Origin: DATKPC01 sp035524275
GTDB lineage: Bacteria > Pseudomonadota > Gammaproteobacteria > Burkholderiales > Burkholderiaceae_F
NCBI GenBank assembly: GCA_035524275.1
Contig: DATKPC010000051.1
Coordinates: 1-64,000, forward strand
DNA: 64,000 nt
Reading direction: 5' to 3'
Made by a program: the position numbers and the translations under genes. Positions 52,512 to 62,115 of the stretch are shown piece by piece. Within the stretch, counting starts at the first letter, position 1, and each line of letters opens with the position of its first letter. The notes under the pieces were generated by a model. That model made no database searches and was not told the origin of the DNA. It saw only the letters and a list, made by a program, of their open reading frames with translations.

Positions 52512-53012
52512 CGAGTTTCTCCCCGGTGACCTTCTAGAAAAGAATTTGTTTGAATCCGCCTGAGACGAGCGCGCTGGAGTCGATGACAAGCGAGCCTAGA
52601 ACGCGCGAGGGGCGGCCGCCTCACGCGGCCTGGTGGGATCGACGATGGGTGTTCGTCCCGTGAGCGAGAGCAAGCCATGCAGGGACGCTTGACGCTGCTT
52701 CAATGGGGTGCGGGTCGGCGCGCAGGCTTGCTGTAGCCTTCAAATAGCATTTCGGCGGTATAGCTATTAACGCGGCCGACTCGCGGGGAGTATTAGGATG
52801 CCTTGGAAAAAAGTTCGGCGAAAAAAAAGGGGGGTTCATGCTCGACCGTTGCCGCTCAGGGTCCATCCGAGCGACGTCAATTCGACGGGCACGGCGATGG
52901 GCATGGGACTTGAACCCCCGTCGCCGTGAGTCTGGCGGGTCGCGGGCCCGCGGACGGCCTGGGCGGTTCCGCCGTGTCCGGGCATGACTTGAATGCGACA
53001 GGGGCGCCGTCA
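52512..53012. other. Divergent regulatory gap, TIR gene / cyclase gene
   Basis: A 500-base region without a supported gene. It includes an AT-rich patch (52741-52770) with an inverted AATAGC/GCTATT pair, A-runs at 52806-52828, and a hairpin whose 7-base arms ACGGCGA and TCGCCGT lie at 52891-52897 and 52921-52927. It probably contains the two divergent promoters. The stem loop has a TTCAA-like loop but is not a tRNA. Confidence 0.5.
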
Positions 53013-56000
53013 ATGACGTTCGAGATCGACGCGAGGCCGGTTCAATGGACCGGAACGCGACGCCTCGTGACGGCCTTGTTTTCGGATGTCTGCGGCTCCA
53101 CCCGGATCGCGGAGAGCCTGGAGCCGGAGGACTACGCCCAGTTACTGGGAAGTTTTCGCGAGATCTGGCGCACCACGATTTCGGAACATGGCGGGAAAAT
53201 TGTTTCGATCCAGGGAGATGGCGTGTTCGCCGTCTTCGGTTATCCGGATACTCACGAGGACGACGCTCGGCGCGCGGTCGATGCGGCCCTCGACATCCAC
53301 GATCGCGTTCGAAGACTGCGCGTGCCGGAAAACTCTCGAACGCGGCCAGCGGTCCAGATGCATTCGGGAGTCCACGCCGGCACGGTTGTGATCTCCGAGG
53401 GAGACCCGGAAATTGGCCGGTTGGATCTGAGCGGGGACATCACGAACACGGCCGCGCGCCTTGCGGCGGCCGCGGGCGTAGGTCAGGTTCTCGTCAGCGA
53501 AGAGTCTCTTGGGCCGTATGCACAGTTCTTCGAGCTGGGCGAGTGCACAAAACAGGTGCTTCGCGGACGCTCGACGCCGCTGAGTACCGTGGCGGTTCTG
53601 CGGCGTGCGAATGTTTCGAGACGTTTCGACGCGACCGCGCGAAGGGGCCTGACGCCGTTCATTGGTCGACAGACGGTTCTCCGGGCATTGCGCAGGTTCC
53701 TGGATACGGATCCGCCCGCCGCGACGCCTTGCTTCGTGATCGTCGCCGCTGCCGGTCTGGGGAAGTCCCGCGTCCTGGAAGAACTGGCGCGCGAGATCGA
53801 CGTGGAGCGTTTCCTCGTGCTGCGGGGCGGATGCGAGAAATACCTGGACGCGCGCGTGCTGCAGCCCTTCGCCCAGATGCTGCAGTGCCTGCTCGGTGTC
53901 ACATCGCGCACCGCGGCGCCGCAACCCGGGACATCGAGTCTTCCGGGCGGGAATCTCTCCGGCCTTGAGGTCGAAGCCGCACGACTTCTGCAGCTTCCCG
54001 GCTTCGAGCACATGGTCACCGGCCCATCCGCGGACGCCGGCGGTGTCGTCGATCGCTTCGGGTCGCTTTTCAAGGCCTTGGCTTCCTCGCGACGCCTTGT
54101 GATGCTGGTCGATGACTGGCAATGGGCCGATAGCGCGAGCCGCCGCCTCATGGAATATCTTTTGCACGAAGTCGGCGGACTGCATGTCATTCTTGCGGGA
54201 CGTCCGCGAGAGGAGAGTGCGGAATGGATTGCCGGTGCGCCGCATCTCGTATTGACGCCGTTCGCTGCGTCAGAATCGGTAGCCGCGATTCGCCGATGGT
54301 TGCCCGAAGCCGATCCATTCCTCGCGGGTTCGGTCCATGCCTATGCCGGCGGCGTGCCGCTGTTCATCGAAGAGATCTGTCACTCGGTGGCGGCCGGCGG
54401 CCCGTTGCGCTCGCCGCAGCACCAAGGACGTCCGCAGGCGTGGCTCGCGTCGCTGATCGCATCGCGCCTCGATCGCCTGCCGGCAGACTTGGGTCGGATG
54501 GTTCGGGCATCGGCCGTCATTGGCAACGTCATCCCGATCGATTTGCTCCAGCGCGTTCTTGGCAAATCCTGCGATGACTCGGAACTGCGAGCCCTGGCCG
54601 AGGCGGACTTCCTGTACCCCGACGATCGCGCCGGCACGTTGCGCTTCAAGCACGGCATTACACGGGATGCCGTCTACGAAGCGACCGGGCTGGGCGACCG
54701 GACCGCATGGCACAGCCGCACCTACGCGGCACTTCTGGAACAGGCGCGAGACTCGGAGCGCGAGGACGCGCTCGAAGGCCTGGCCTACCACGGCCGTGGC
54801 GCCGGAAACTGGGATCGCGCGGCGCATTTTGCCGAGAGGGCCGGCGACAAGGCGATGGCGGCGTTCGCACTGGATCGCGCGCGCTCGCAATACCTGGCTG
54901 CGATGGAGGCCCTGGATCGCGAGCCTGCAATGTCGTCGGAGCAGGGCCTCCGATGGTGCCTGCTCGCGAACAAGCTGGCCATGGTGGGAATCTTCGATCC
55001 GCTGGCATTCGACAACGATCTGTCCGTGTTCGAGCGCGCGGTGCAGCTCGCGGCGAGGATCGGCGACGAGCAGGCCATCGCCCGGTCGATGTACTGGCTA
55101 GGCTACATGTGTTACGGCTTCGGTCGTTTGCGCGCTGGCGTTGATCACGCACGCGATGCGCTCTCAAAGGCACGTGCACTGTCGGATGCGCCTCTTTCGG
55201 CGCAGATTTCTGCCGCGCTCGGACAGATGCTCGTGGCCACGTGCGATTACAACGAAGCCATCCCGTTGATCGACGCCGCGGTCACGGCCAAGCGTCGTCG
55301 CAGTCGACTCGGTGGCGGCATGGCAGTCGGGTCCGCGTATGCATTGTCCTGCAAGGGGAGCGCGCTGGCAGACCAGGGTGATTTCGCTGGCGCGCACCAG
55401 TGCTTCGACGAGGCGATGCTGCTGCTCGGGGAATCCATGCATCCCGTCGGGACGTCGGTCCGCAACTGGATCTGCGTCGCCAACGTCTGGCAGGGGCACT
55501 GGGAGCGGGCCGAGTTCATTGCCGTGGAGGGCGGCCGCATCGCGGAGAACACGCGCGGACTCCTCCTTCTGGCGGTTAGCCGTGCGGTTGCCGGCTATTC
55601 GCGCTGGGCCGGATCCGGCTTGAGGGCAGGGCTGGACCAGCTTCGGGATGCCGTGCGTTGGATGGAGGCGCGGCGAGGCGATTTCTACGCGTCGCTGTTC
55701 TACGGCTGGCTTGTCGAAGCGTGCATCGCCGAGGACCAGATCGACGAAGCGCGTCGGCACGCCGCGCGGCTACTGCGTCGATCGCGCGAAGGAGAACGCC
55801 TGGGCGAGGCCGTCGGCTGCCGCGCACTGGCGATCGCGGCGGCCCGTTCCGGGGACACCGCGCGCTGCGAGCAATGGATGGCGCGGGCGGAGCGCTCGAC
55901 CGACATTCGCCGTTCTCGGCGCGAGTCCGCGCTCAATCTGTTTGCGCGCGCCCAGTGCCTGGAAACGACGGGGAGGGCGGCGGCGATCTCCTATCTCGAG

Positions 56001-56072
56001 CGCGCCGCGGCAGAATTCGACGCCCTCGAGATGTCGTGGCACGCGGCGCGGGCGCGATCGGCGATCGGTTAG
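53013..56072 (+). CDS. Class III nucleotide cyclase with AAA-type ATPase and TPR-like region
   Basis: A 1019-residue signalling protein. Residues about 15-200 are a class III cyclase: metal Asp at 25 (ALFSDVCGST) and 69 (IQGDGVF), purine-site Lys62 and Asp142, and transition-state Asn145 and Arg149 (NTAAR). All are present, so it should be catalytically competent. Residues about 215-480 are a signalling NTPase with Walker A AAAGLGKS (245-252) and Walker B LVDDWQWAD. The rest is a helical TPR-like array. Such cyclase-NTPase-TPR proteins are thought to couple protein or peptide sensing to cAMP. Its stop codon overlaps the stop of the converging 1586-residue protein. Confidence 0.88.
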   Translation: MTFEIDARPVQWTGTRRLVTALFSDVCGSTRIAESLEPEDYAQLLGSFREIWRTTISEHGGKIVSIQGDGVFAVFGYPDTHEDDARRAVDAALDIHDRVRRLRVPENSRTRPAVQMHSGVHAGTVVISEGDPEIGRLDLSGDITNTAARLAAAAGVGQVLVSEESLGPYAQFFELGECTKQVLRGRSTPLSTVAVLRRANVSRRFDATARRGLTPFIGRQTVLRALRRFLDTDPPAATPCFVIVAAAGLGKSRVLEELAREIDVERFLVLRGGCEKYLDARVLQPFAQMLQCLLGVTSRTAAPQPGTSSLPGGNLSGLEVEAARLLQLPGFEHMVTGPSADAGGVVDRFGSLFKALASSRRLVMLVDDWQWADSASRRLMEYLLHEVGGLHVILAGRPREESAEWIAGAPHLVLTPFAASESVAAIRRWLPEADPFLAGSVHAYAGGVPLFIEEICHSVAAGGPLRSPQHQGRPQAWLASLIASRLDRLPADLGRMVRASAVIGNVIPIDLLQRVLGKSCDDSELRALAEADFLYPDDRAGTLRFKHGITRDAVYEATGLGDRTAWHSRTYAALLEQARDSEREDALEGLAYHGRGAGNWDRAAHFAERAGDKAMAAFALDRARSQYLAAMEALDREPAMSSEQGLRWCLLANKLAMVGIFDPLAFDNDLSVFERAVQLAARIGDEQAIARSMYWLGYMCYGFGRLRAGVDHARDALSKARALSDAPLSAQISAALGQMLVATCDYNEAIPLIDAAVTAKRRRSRLGGGMAVGSAYALSCKGSALADQGDFAGAHQCFDEAMLLLGESMHPVGTSVRNWICVANVWQGHWERAEFIAVEGGRIAENTRGLLLLAVSRAVAGYSRWAGSGLRAGLDQLRDAVRWMEARRGDFYASLFYGWLVEACIAEDQIDEARRHAARLLRRSREGERLGEAVGCRALAIAAARSGDTARCEQWMARAERSTDIRRSRRESALNLFARAQCLETTGRAAAISYLERAAAEFDALEMSWHAARARSAIG

Positions 56073-59000
56073 TTGTTCACGCGGGCCCGGATAGCGCTCG
56101 CCATGACGTCTCCCAGGAGTTGAAAGCCACGCGCCGTCGGATGTAGCTCGTCGCCCCAGTACGCTTCTTTGTTGTTCTCAAAATCCGGTTGCTTTTCGAG
56201 GACTCCCCGAAGGTCGACATGGACTACGCGTCCGGCATAGGGCGCGCTCGCCACGGTTTGTTTGACCATCTCGTTAAGGAGATCGATCAGGCGCCGCATC
56301 ACGTCTCTGCACTGCGGCAACAGACTCGGATTGTTTTCGAAATCGTACCCACGCGCGGCAAATACCGGCTTGAGCCAGGGACCACCGGCCGTTGCGGATG
56401 CGCGGCCGTCCGGGATGGGATAGTCGTAGGCATGGACGAAGACGGGTACCTGGGGGGCACCCGCCGCGGACGTCAGCGTCTTGAGAATGTCGTTGAGAAG
56501 TCCTTTCAGTTCGACGTCAATGAATTCCCGGACCTGATCGAGGTCCAATTCATCCCCTTCGGCGCAGGGCCCCGTTTTCAGCATCCGGAAGAGCGCGCAA
56601 CGCGTGACGTCGGTGGTTAGCGAGTGCGCGACGACATCGTCGCCGCCGCCGCCGAGCAGGATGGCCGTCAGCTTCGGCGCTTGTGGGTCGTTCAGGTCGG
56701 CGCGGACCGATTCAAGAAAATCGGGGTCGGCCATGTCCTTCAGTAGGCGGCCCCAAGCACAGCGACTGTCGTCGATCCAATAGCCACTCATGCCACTCAT
56801 GCCACTCATGAGCGACTGGCTCAAGCTGGGTTGGAATTTTCCGTCGATGGAGTCGCCAACCCACATTCTCAACCAGGAATCGCCGATGGCAAGTATTCGA
56901 GGCGCGGCGTCGCTCGCGACCGGCCCCGGTATTGCCGGTGGTGGCGCTGGCGGTTGTGGCAAGGCTGCCGCCGCCGATTGCCCGCCGGCGGCCGGAATTG
57001 GGTTTGTCGGTCCGTCGATGCCGACGGTCATTGGCGCGGGGCCCGCGCGCAATCGCCATGGCGAACCCAGAAGCGCCGCGAGGAACCCGAGCATCATCGC
57101 GATGGCTGCATCGTATCCGGGACAGGCATGCGTCGGCCGCGGGCCGGCATTATCACTGTCGCCGAAGTTTGGCTTCAGCGTGGTTTTTCCCTCCAGCAGG
57201 TTCTGCTGACTCGCGGAACCCAGCGCAGCCACGACAACATCACCTCGCTTGACCTCGATGCGGTGCGCCGAGTCGATTCCGAACATGTGCGATTTTTCTG
57301 CTTTCCGCCAAAGCAACCAGGGGACCGTACGCAACTGCATCGTGCGCGTGAACGCAGGAAATATCGTTTCCTTCGCTGCGTCAAGACCCCCCACCCGAAG
57401 TTGCTCGGCCAGGATCTGCGCCCGCAGCCTCCAGAACGTCCCATCGGCGAGCCAGTCGTTCATGACGGCACACAGGTTGCCGAAGACCGTCGGCACGAAT
57501 CCCATGATGGCACCGATCAACGTTCGGGCAGCGAGGTCGGTGGCGGCGCCGCCGGTCGATCGGAGCACTTCCGCGACGATCGGCGGTCGGCTCGAAACCG
57601 CCGGCTGACTCAGAAACGCGAGCATCGCCTTACGAAGCGCCTGACCGTGCTCTTCGCCGATCCGCTTGACCTCGGTGCCCGGGCGTGGTTGGAAGAAGTA
57701 TCGCGAAGGCGCCATGAAGTGGCCCGGATAGAAGGGCGGATCTTCAGGCTTCCAGTCCCAGTGGAAGCCGCCGCGCGCAAAGAATTGCCTTTCGCTATGG
57801 CCTTTGTTGTCGAGCCCGAACCACGCCTCGCAGATGTCAGCGAGCATCTCGTTGACGAGTTCGTCGACGCCAAGCGTCAGCTCCCAATGCGATTCGCCGT
57901 AGTCGCTCGCCTCCTGGATCGCCTTCCTCTGGAAATTCTCCAGCGCCGTCGCGGTCGCGTCGCGTGCCCGCCGATAGGTGTCTTCCTGGTCGAGCTTGCG
58001 AATTGCGGCATTGCACGCCGCCGACTGTCGCTCGTATTCCCCGTTCGTTTTCGCATCGAGACCGAGGTAGATCTCCCCAAAGGATTCCCGCATCCGCTCG
58101 AGGTAACCCGTCACGGTGTAATTGCCGTCGGCATTTCGAAGAACGCAGTCGACGCCTTCGCGGCTCGCGACGAGGATGCCGTAAGGGGTCCGAAGCACGC
58201 CGCCGTGATGTTCCCTAATTGCCGTCCAGATTGATGCGGTCAAGTAGTTCGCGCTTGCGTCAGGATCTTCGAGCGCGGCTTTCCAAGCTTGGATCGCGTT
58301 GGAGTCGTCGGGTTGCGACTCGATCTCCAGCAGGCGCCCGATCGCGCGTTCGCCTTCGTCGCCGGTCCAGACTGCGGCCACCGCGTTTCCGACGGCGCCG
58401 GCTCGCGCCTTCAGCCAGTTCCACGTCGCAAGCGACGGCATGAAGGCGTACAGACCCCACTCGAGCCGGACGATCGGATCCGGGTCGGCGCCGTTGCGGT
58501 CGGAACCGTCCAATGGCATCCGAAGGGTCTTACCCTCCTGTTCAAAACGGAAATAGCGCTGCCGGCCCGCTTCCGCCACGCCGAGAAACGGATCGCTCTG
58601 CCCGGAATAGGATCCGCTGCTGTTGCCGCCGGCAAGCCAGCGCTGCACGACTTCGAACTGCTCCCCGATGCTCGCGTTGTAAGCCATGAAGACGAGCCCG
58701 CGTTCTTGCTGCAGGCTTGCCTGCGCGGCGTCGCCTTGTAGTTTGGGGTCGTGCTTCGGCCCATACGACATGCCGCGCCGAACGAGGCGTGGCGGCCTTC
58801 CTCCCGGCGCGTCGAGTTCCGCCGGTATTTGCGTGCGCGGATTGGCGCGGCGAATATGCGCGTGAAACGGGCACTTCGATCCGTCGGAGTCGAACTTGTA
58901 GCGGAAATCGTTCAATCCATGGGCGGCGACGAGCGGATTCCCACCGAGAGTGGACTTCTTGGTTGGATCATCGGATTGATCCGGCCAGCGCCCCATCATC

Positions 59001-60829
59001 TTGGCCAGGATGAGGTCGTCGTCCAGGCCGGGCACTGCCGCAGCTTCCTTCATCTTCTCGACGGCATTCTTGAGCCCCGCAATGTCCTGTCGGAGTTTCC
59101 GGATGACGAGAAAAGTGCCATTGCGCAGGAAGTTTCTCGTTTCGTCCATCTCCGGCGCCGAATCTGGCGCGGGATCCGCGGCATTGTCATAGCCCAGCAA
59201 TACCTCGCCGAGCGATGCCCGTGGGTCGTAGACTTGCCCGGCTCGTTTTTCCGAATCGTCAAAAACAGGTTGCGACAAGCCGTCCCGGAAGCCGAAATGT
59301 TCTACGACTTTTCCGTCGGCGTTGCGATAGCAGCGCATCCACTGGAGTGACAGGGGGACGATCCCCGGGTCGATCCGGACGACATCCGTCAGGTAAGCAT
59401 GGAGTTTCGTTCGCGCACCCGCTTCGTCCATTTCAGAACCGGGCAGCACCAGATACCGAAGCTGCAGAACGGCGTGGACGGAACTCATGTCGATGCGTGC
59501 CGTCGCGGCGTCCTCCGAAAGATCCTTTGCCTGTGGCCCGTCTTGCCAGTTGCAGGTGGGGAGGCGCCATCGGTGCGGATGGTTTGATCGATAGTCGCCG
59601 AGGATGCTCGAGCGGCGTTCCATCCCCTGGACGAATTCCTCCGGCAGTTTCCTGATCTCTTCGTCGCTAAGCCCGGCGGCGCGCAACCCTTGGACGGTAA
59701 ATCCGACATTGACGGCGATGGCACCCGGCTTCAGATCGTCGCTGTCACGGGTTGGTGCACACCGTTCCATGAACTTCGCCAACGCCGCCGCGCTCGTGAA
59801 GGACACCAGGAGCAACACGCCGTAGTCGGCCCTGGAATATTTCCGGACAATGCCGCCCTGGACATCGTTGCGATCGAATTTCGGAAGGGATACCTGTTCG
59901 TTTAGTGGCCGGCGCTTCGGCGGAGTCTCCATGACCCCGTTGGCGAAAAACCACTTGACGGGTTCCTTGAAACGGTCGAACTCGCGCACGATCGCGGCTT
60001 GGTCCGTTCCGGTGTTGACCATGCGCCAGAATTCCGGCAGCAACTCGTGTGCCGCGCGCAACAACAAGGTGCCGTCGAACGTCCCCGGGGGATAGAAATC
60101 GGCGAGCGCGTAGAGCCCGACGAGCGCCTTCAGACCCTGGCGTACTGCAGGTACCGCGGCCTCCTTCGGATTCAGCTGCTCGTTGAACGAGATATTGGTC
60201 TGCTTTGCGGTGACCTGGATGTTGGTGAGATCGACGCCGTCCTCGACCATGCGCGCCGCGATCGCTTCCGCGCTCGGTATCGACATGCGGGTCACGCCGA
60301 TGTCGACGTTCGATTGGCGACGCTCAAGACGCTCTTCCATGCGCAGGTATTGCGTGTCGGCGGCCGTCATTCCCGGCACCGCGTAAAGGAATGACGTTTC
60401 GGCCTGGGCCTTCCGCAACCATGCCGCCCATTCTTCGTAGCTGCTGTCCCAGCCGAGGACGTAGTTCTCCGTGTTGCAGAAGATCAAGTCCAGCAGGCGC
60501 GATACTTTCTGCCAGATCACGCGAACGTAGGCCTGCCATGAGCCGTCGAACGTGACCGCCAGGAGAACGTGATCCTCCGGCTCCAGGACGGCGATCCGAA
60601 CCGAATGGATCTGGCCAACCCGCTCGACGGCGTCGGAAAGAATCCGCGCAAGTTCGAACTCGTGCAGCGACGATCGGCCAAGGTGCAGCGTACGAAGAAC
60701 CTGCTTCGCGCGGGTCTTGTACGTGACGGAATCCTGTGACGGGACGAGTCCCCGACGCAATGGGGCGATCACCGTGAGATCCGACGTCCCGGCCAGGCTG
60801 CAGGTCTTGATCTTCAGGTCGCGCTGCAT
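56069..60829 (-). CDS. DyP peroxidase / P450-like / SGNH-hydrolase fusion protein
   Basis: A 1586-residue multi-domain protein. Residues 1-300: unassigned, possibly a degenerate peroxidase-like half. Residues about 315-810: DyP peroxidase, with GFRDG at 513-517 (proton-transfer Asp516), heme-ligand region CPFHAHIRRANPR (His658) and catalytic Arg at 684/685. Residues about 840-1255: cytochrome P450-like, with a Cys1236 loop RPTHACPGYD and a K-helix-like TMQLRTVP in which the ExxR Glu is Met. After a Pro/Ala linker (1270-1308), residues about 1309-1586 are an SGNH/GDSL hydrolase: GDSW (Ser1318), GGGGDD and DELHP (Asp1560, His1563). No signal peptide. DyP and SGNH assignments are firm; the P450-like part is moderate. 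Confidence 0.82.
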   Translation of the reverse strand: MQRDLKIKTCSLAGTSDLTVIAPLRRGLVPSQDSVTYKTRAKQVLRTLHLGRSSLHEFELARILSDAVERVGQIHSVRIAVLEPEDHVLLAVTFDGSWQAYVRVIWQKVSRLLDLIFCNTENYVLGWDSSYEEWAAWLRKAQAETSFLYAVPGMTAADTQYLRMEERLERRQSNVDIGVTRMSIPSAEAIAARMVEDGVDLTNIQVTAKQTNISFNEQLNPKEAAVPAVRQGLKALVGLYALADFYPPGTFDGTLLLRAAHELLPEFWRMVNTGTDQAAIVREFDRFKEPVKWFFANGVMETPPKRRPLNEQVSLPKFDRNDVQGGIVRKYSRADYGVLLLVSFTSAAALAKFMERCAPTRDSDDLKPGAIAVNVGFTVQGLRAAGLSDEEIRKLPEEFVQGMERRSSILGDYRSNHPHRWRLPTCNWQDGPQAKDLSEDAATARIDMSSVHAVLQLRYLVLPGSEMDEAGARTKLHAYLTDVVRIDPGIVPLSLQWMRCYRNADGKVVEHFGFRDGLSQPVFDDSEKRAGQVYDPRASLGEVLLGYDNAADPAPDSAPEMDETRNFLRNGTFLVIRKLRQDIAGLKNAVEKMKEAAAVPGLDDDLILAKMMGRWPDQSDDPTKKSTLGGNPLVAAHGLNDFRYKFDSDGSKCPFHAHIRRANPRTQIPAELDAPGGRPPRLVRRGMSYGPKHDPKLQGDAAQASLQQERGLVFMAYNASIGEQFEVVQRWLAGGNSSGSYSGQSDPFLGVAEAGRQRYFRFEQEGKTLRMPLDGSDRNGADPDPIVRLEWGLYAFMPSLATWNWLKARAGAVGNAVAAVWTGDEGERAIGRLLEIESQPDDSNAIQAWKAALEDPDASANYLTASIWTAIREHHGGVLRTPYGILVASREGVDCVLRNADGNYTVTGYLERMRESFGEIYLGLDAKTNGEYERQSAACNAAIRKLDQEDTYRRARDATATALENFQRKAIQEASDYGESHWELTLGVDELVNEMLADICEAWFGLDNKGHSERQFFARGGFHWDWKPEDPPFYPGHFMAPSRYFFQPRPGTEVKRIGEEHGQALRKAMLAFLSQPAVSSRPPIVAEVLRSTGGAATDLAARTLIGAIMGFVPTVFGNLCAVMNDWLADGTFWRLRAQILAEQLRVGGLDAAKETIFPAFTRTMQLRTVPWLLWRKAEKSHMFGIDSAHRIEVKRGDVVVAALGSASQQNLLEGKTTLKPNFGDSDNAGPRPTHACPGYDAAIAMMLGFLAALLGSPWRLRAGPAPMTVGIDGPTNPIPAAGGQSAAAALPQPPAPPPAIPGPVASDAAPRILAIGDSWLRMWVGDSIDGKFQPSLSQSLMSGMSGMSGYWIDDSRCAWGRLLKDMADPDFLESVRADLNDPQAPKLTAILLGGGGDDVVAHSLTTDVTRCALFRMLKTGPCAEGDELDLDQVREFIDVELKGLLNDILKTLTSAAGAPQVPVFVHAYDYPIPDGRASATAGGPWLKPVFAARGYDFENNPSLLPQCRDVMRRLIDLLNEMVKQTVASAPYAGRVVHVDLRGVLEKQPDFENNKEAYWGDELHPTARGFQLLGDVMASAIRARVNN

Positions 60830-60961
60830 GAGGGTCTCTTTCGTCTTGTGTTCTTGTCGCCCCGGCGAATTCGCTTCAGGCTCTGCCGGCCGATCGTCCC
60901 GGGGTCGCTCCCCTCGCGGCCCCGGGTGTCTGACGGCGAAGGCGTTCTCGCCGCGCTACGG

Positions 60962-61567
60962 TCAGCCAGGCGCTCGCGATGGCGATTTTCGTCTCAACTC
61001 GGGGTGCGCGATGCGATAGGCCCGCATGTGTTCCTTGACGTTGCTTTCATACTGCCTGCGGATCGCCATCGGGATGTTTTCTTCGGACCGCTGGGTGATC
61101 TGGGCCTGCGGAAGATCCTCCAGCAGCGACCACAACGTGTTGGGAATGATCTCCCGTCGCTCGCCGTTCGTGATCGCGTAGTCGCCGGCCGCATCGATAT
61201 TCACGCCTCCGGCCTTGAGCACGTCATAGGCGGCTCGGGCGCAGTGCGTTTCAAACGGAGGCTCCGGATCCCAGCACCAGTCGGGTCGGCTTCGATGGTC
61301 GTTGGCCGCTGCAGCGAAGGCGGCGGGATCCGGAATGTCGATCGTGTAGACGACGCCGGGCGGGCGGTCCATCTCCGTATTTGTCTGACTGAACGTCAGC
61401 GTCGTGTTCGGGCCCCACGGCGTGGGTTCACCGCCAAGCCCATGCGGGAACTGGCTGACGTCGACACTCGTGTCGCTTTCGCTGATCATGACGTGGCCCA
61501 CGCTTCCCCCGGGCCCGATACCGAGCCCGCGCCAGCCCCAGATCGTGATATTCACGGTAAGTGACAT
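60962..61567 (-). CDS. Hypothetical protein, possible permuted papain-like fold
   Basis: A 201-residue protein with no recognised family. It has a His-containing segment near the N-terminus (GGSVGHVMISESD) and a later Cys segment (ETHCARAAYDVLKAGG). That His-before-Cys order is seen in permuted papain-like hydrolases (NlpC/P60-related and LRAT-like). No signal peptide. GAGGA lies before ATG 61567. It precedes the DyP/P450-like/SGNH gene on the same strand by 132 bases and is probably its operon partner. The papain-like reading rests on two motifs only. Confidence 0.6.
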   Translation of the reverse strand: MSLTVNITIWGWRGLGIGPGGSVGHVMISESDTSVDVSQFPHGLGGEPTPWGPNTTLTFSQTNTEMDRPPGVVYTIDIPDPAAFAAAANDHRSRPDWCWDPEPPFETHCARAAYDVLKAGGVNIDAAGDYAITNGERREIIPNTLWSLLEDLPQAQITQRSEENIPMAIRRQYESNVKEHMRAYRIAHPELRRKSPSRAPG

Positions 61568-62115
61568 GTCATCCTCGGAGTTTTTTGGCCGAATTTCTAC
61601 CGCGCACGGTCGCCATTTTCACTTTACGACAGTGGCGTAACGAGGCAGATTGCCGAAAGCAAGGCATAACGGCAATAAAGCCGTGATACTACGACCGCTT
61701 CGATATTCGACCCCACCCGGTCGGGTGGGAGCGTGTTCCTGCGGCTCGTTGTGCCGCGCCGGAGGCAGCCTTCGGCAGGCTCGAGTTGGATTCCCGCCCG
61801 CATGAAGGGGTTCGGCGACGGTGGATCTGACCAGAATGAGGGCATGTCCGGTCGCGTGCCGTTGACGCGACGGAGTCCGTCCGCCTCGGTTCAGGCCGCG
61901 CAGTTCTCGCTACACATGCCGAACCGGCTGACGGCGCGTTGAAAGTTTCATAACAAGGGCTGCGCCGTGTCGAGGGCAATCATCGATCTTTGGGGAAGTT
62001 TCCTCCCGGTCGGCGTCGCGCGCGACGCGGGGACCCCTTCCGTCGGCCAAGGCGGACGCGTTTCCTTCTCACCGGGCGACTCCCACCGATACGCGTATCC
62101 GTTGATCGAACGACG
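61568..62115. promoter_or_regulatory. Divergent regulatory gap with GC-rich palindrome
   Basis: A 548-base gap between the fusion operon and the SARP-type regulator with no supported gene; open frames across it are shadows. It contains an 18-base palindrome at 61712-61729 (CCCACCCG, two central bases, CGGGTGGG) with no T run after it, so it looks more like a protein-binding site than a terminator. The probable promoters for both directions lie in its less GC-rich parts near 61600-61690 and 61940-61990. Confidence 0.45.

Noticed and set aside
52891..52927. tRNA-like stem with a TTCAAGT loop on the - strand
   Set aside because: The arms pair, but there is no D-arm, anticodon arm or room for them; the T-stem is mismatched. 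Kept only as a hairpin.
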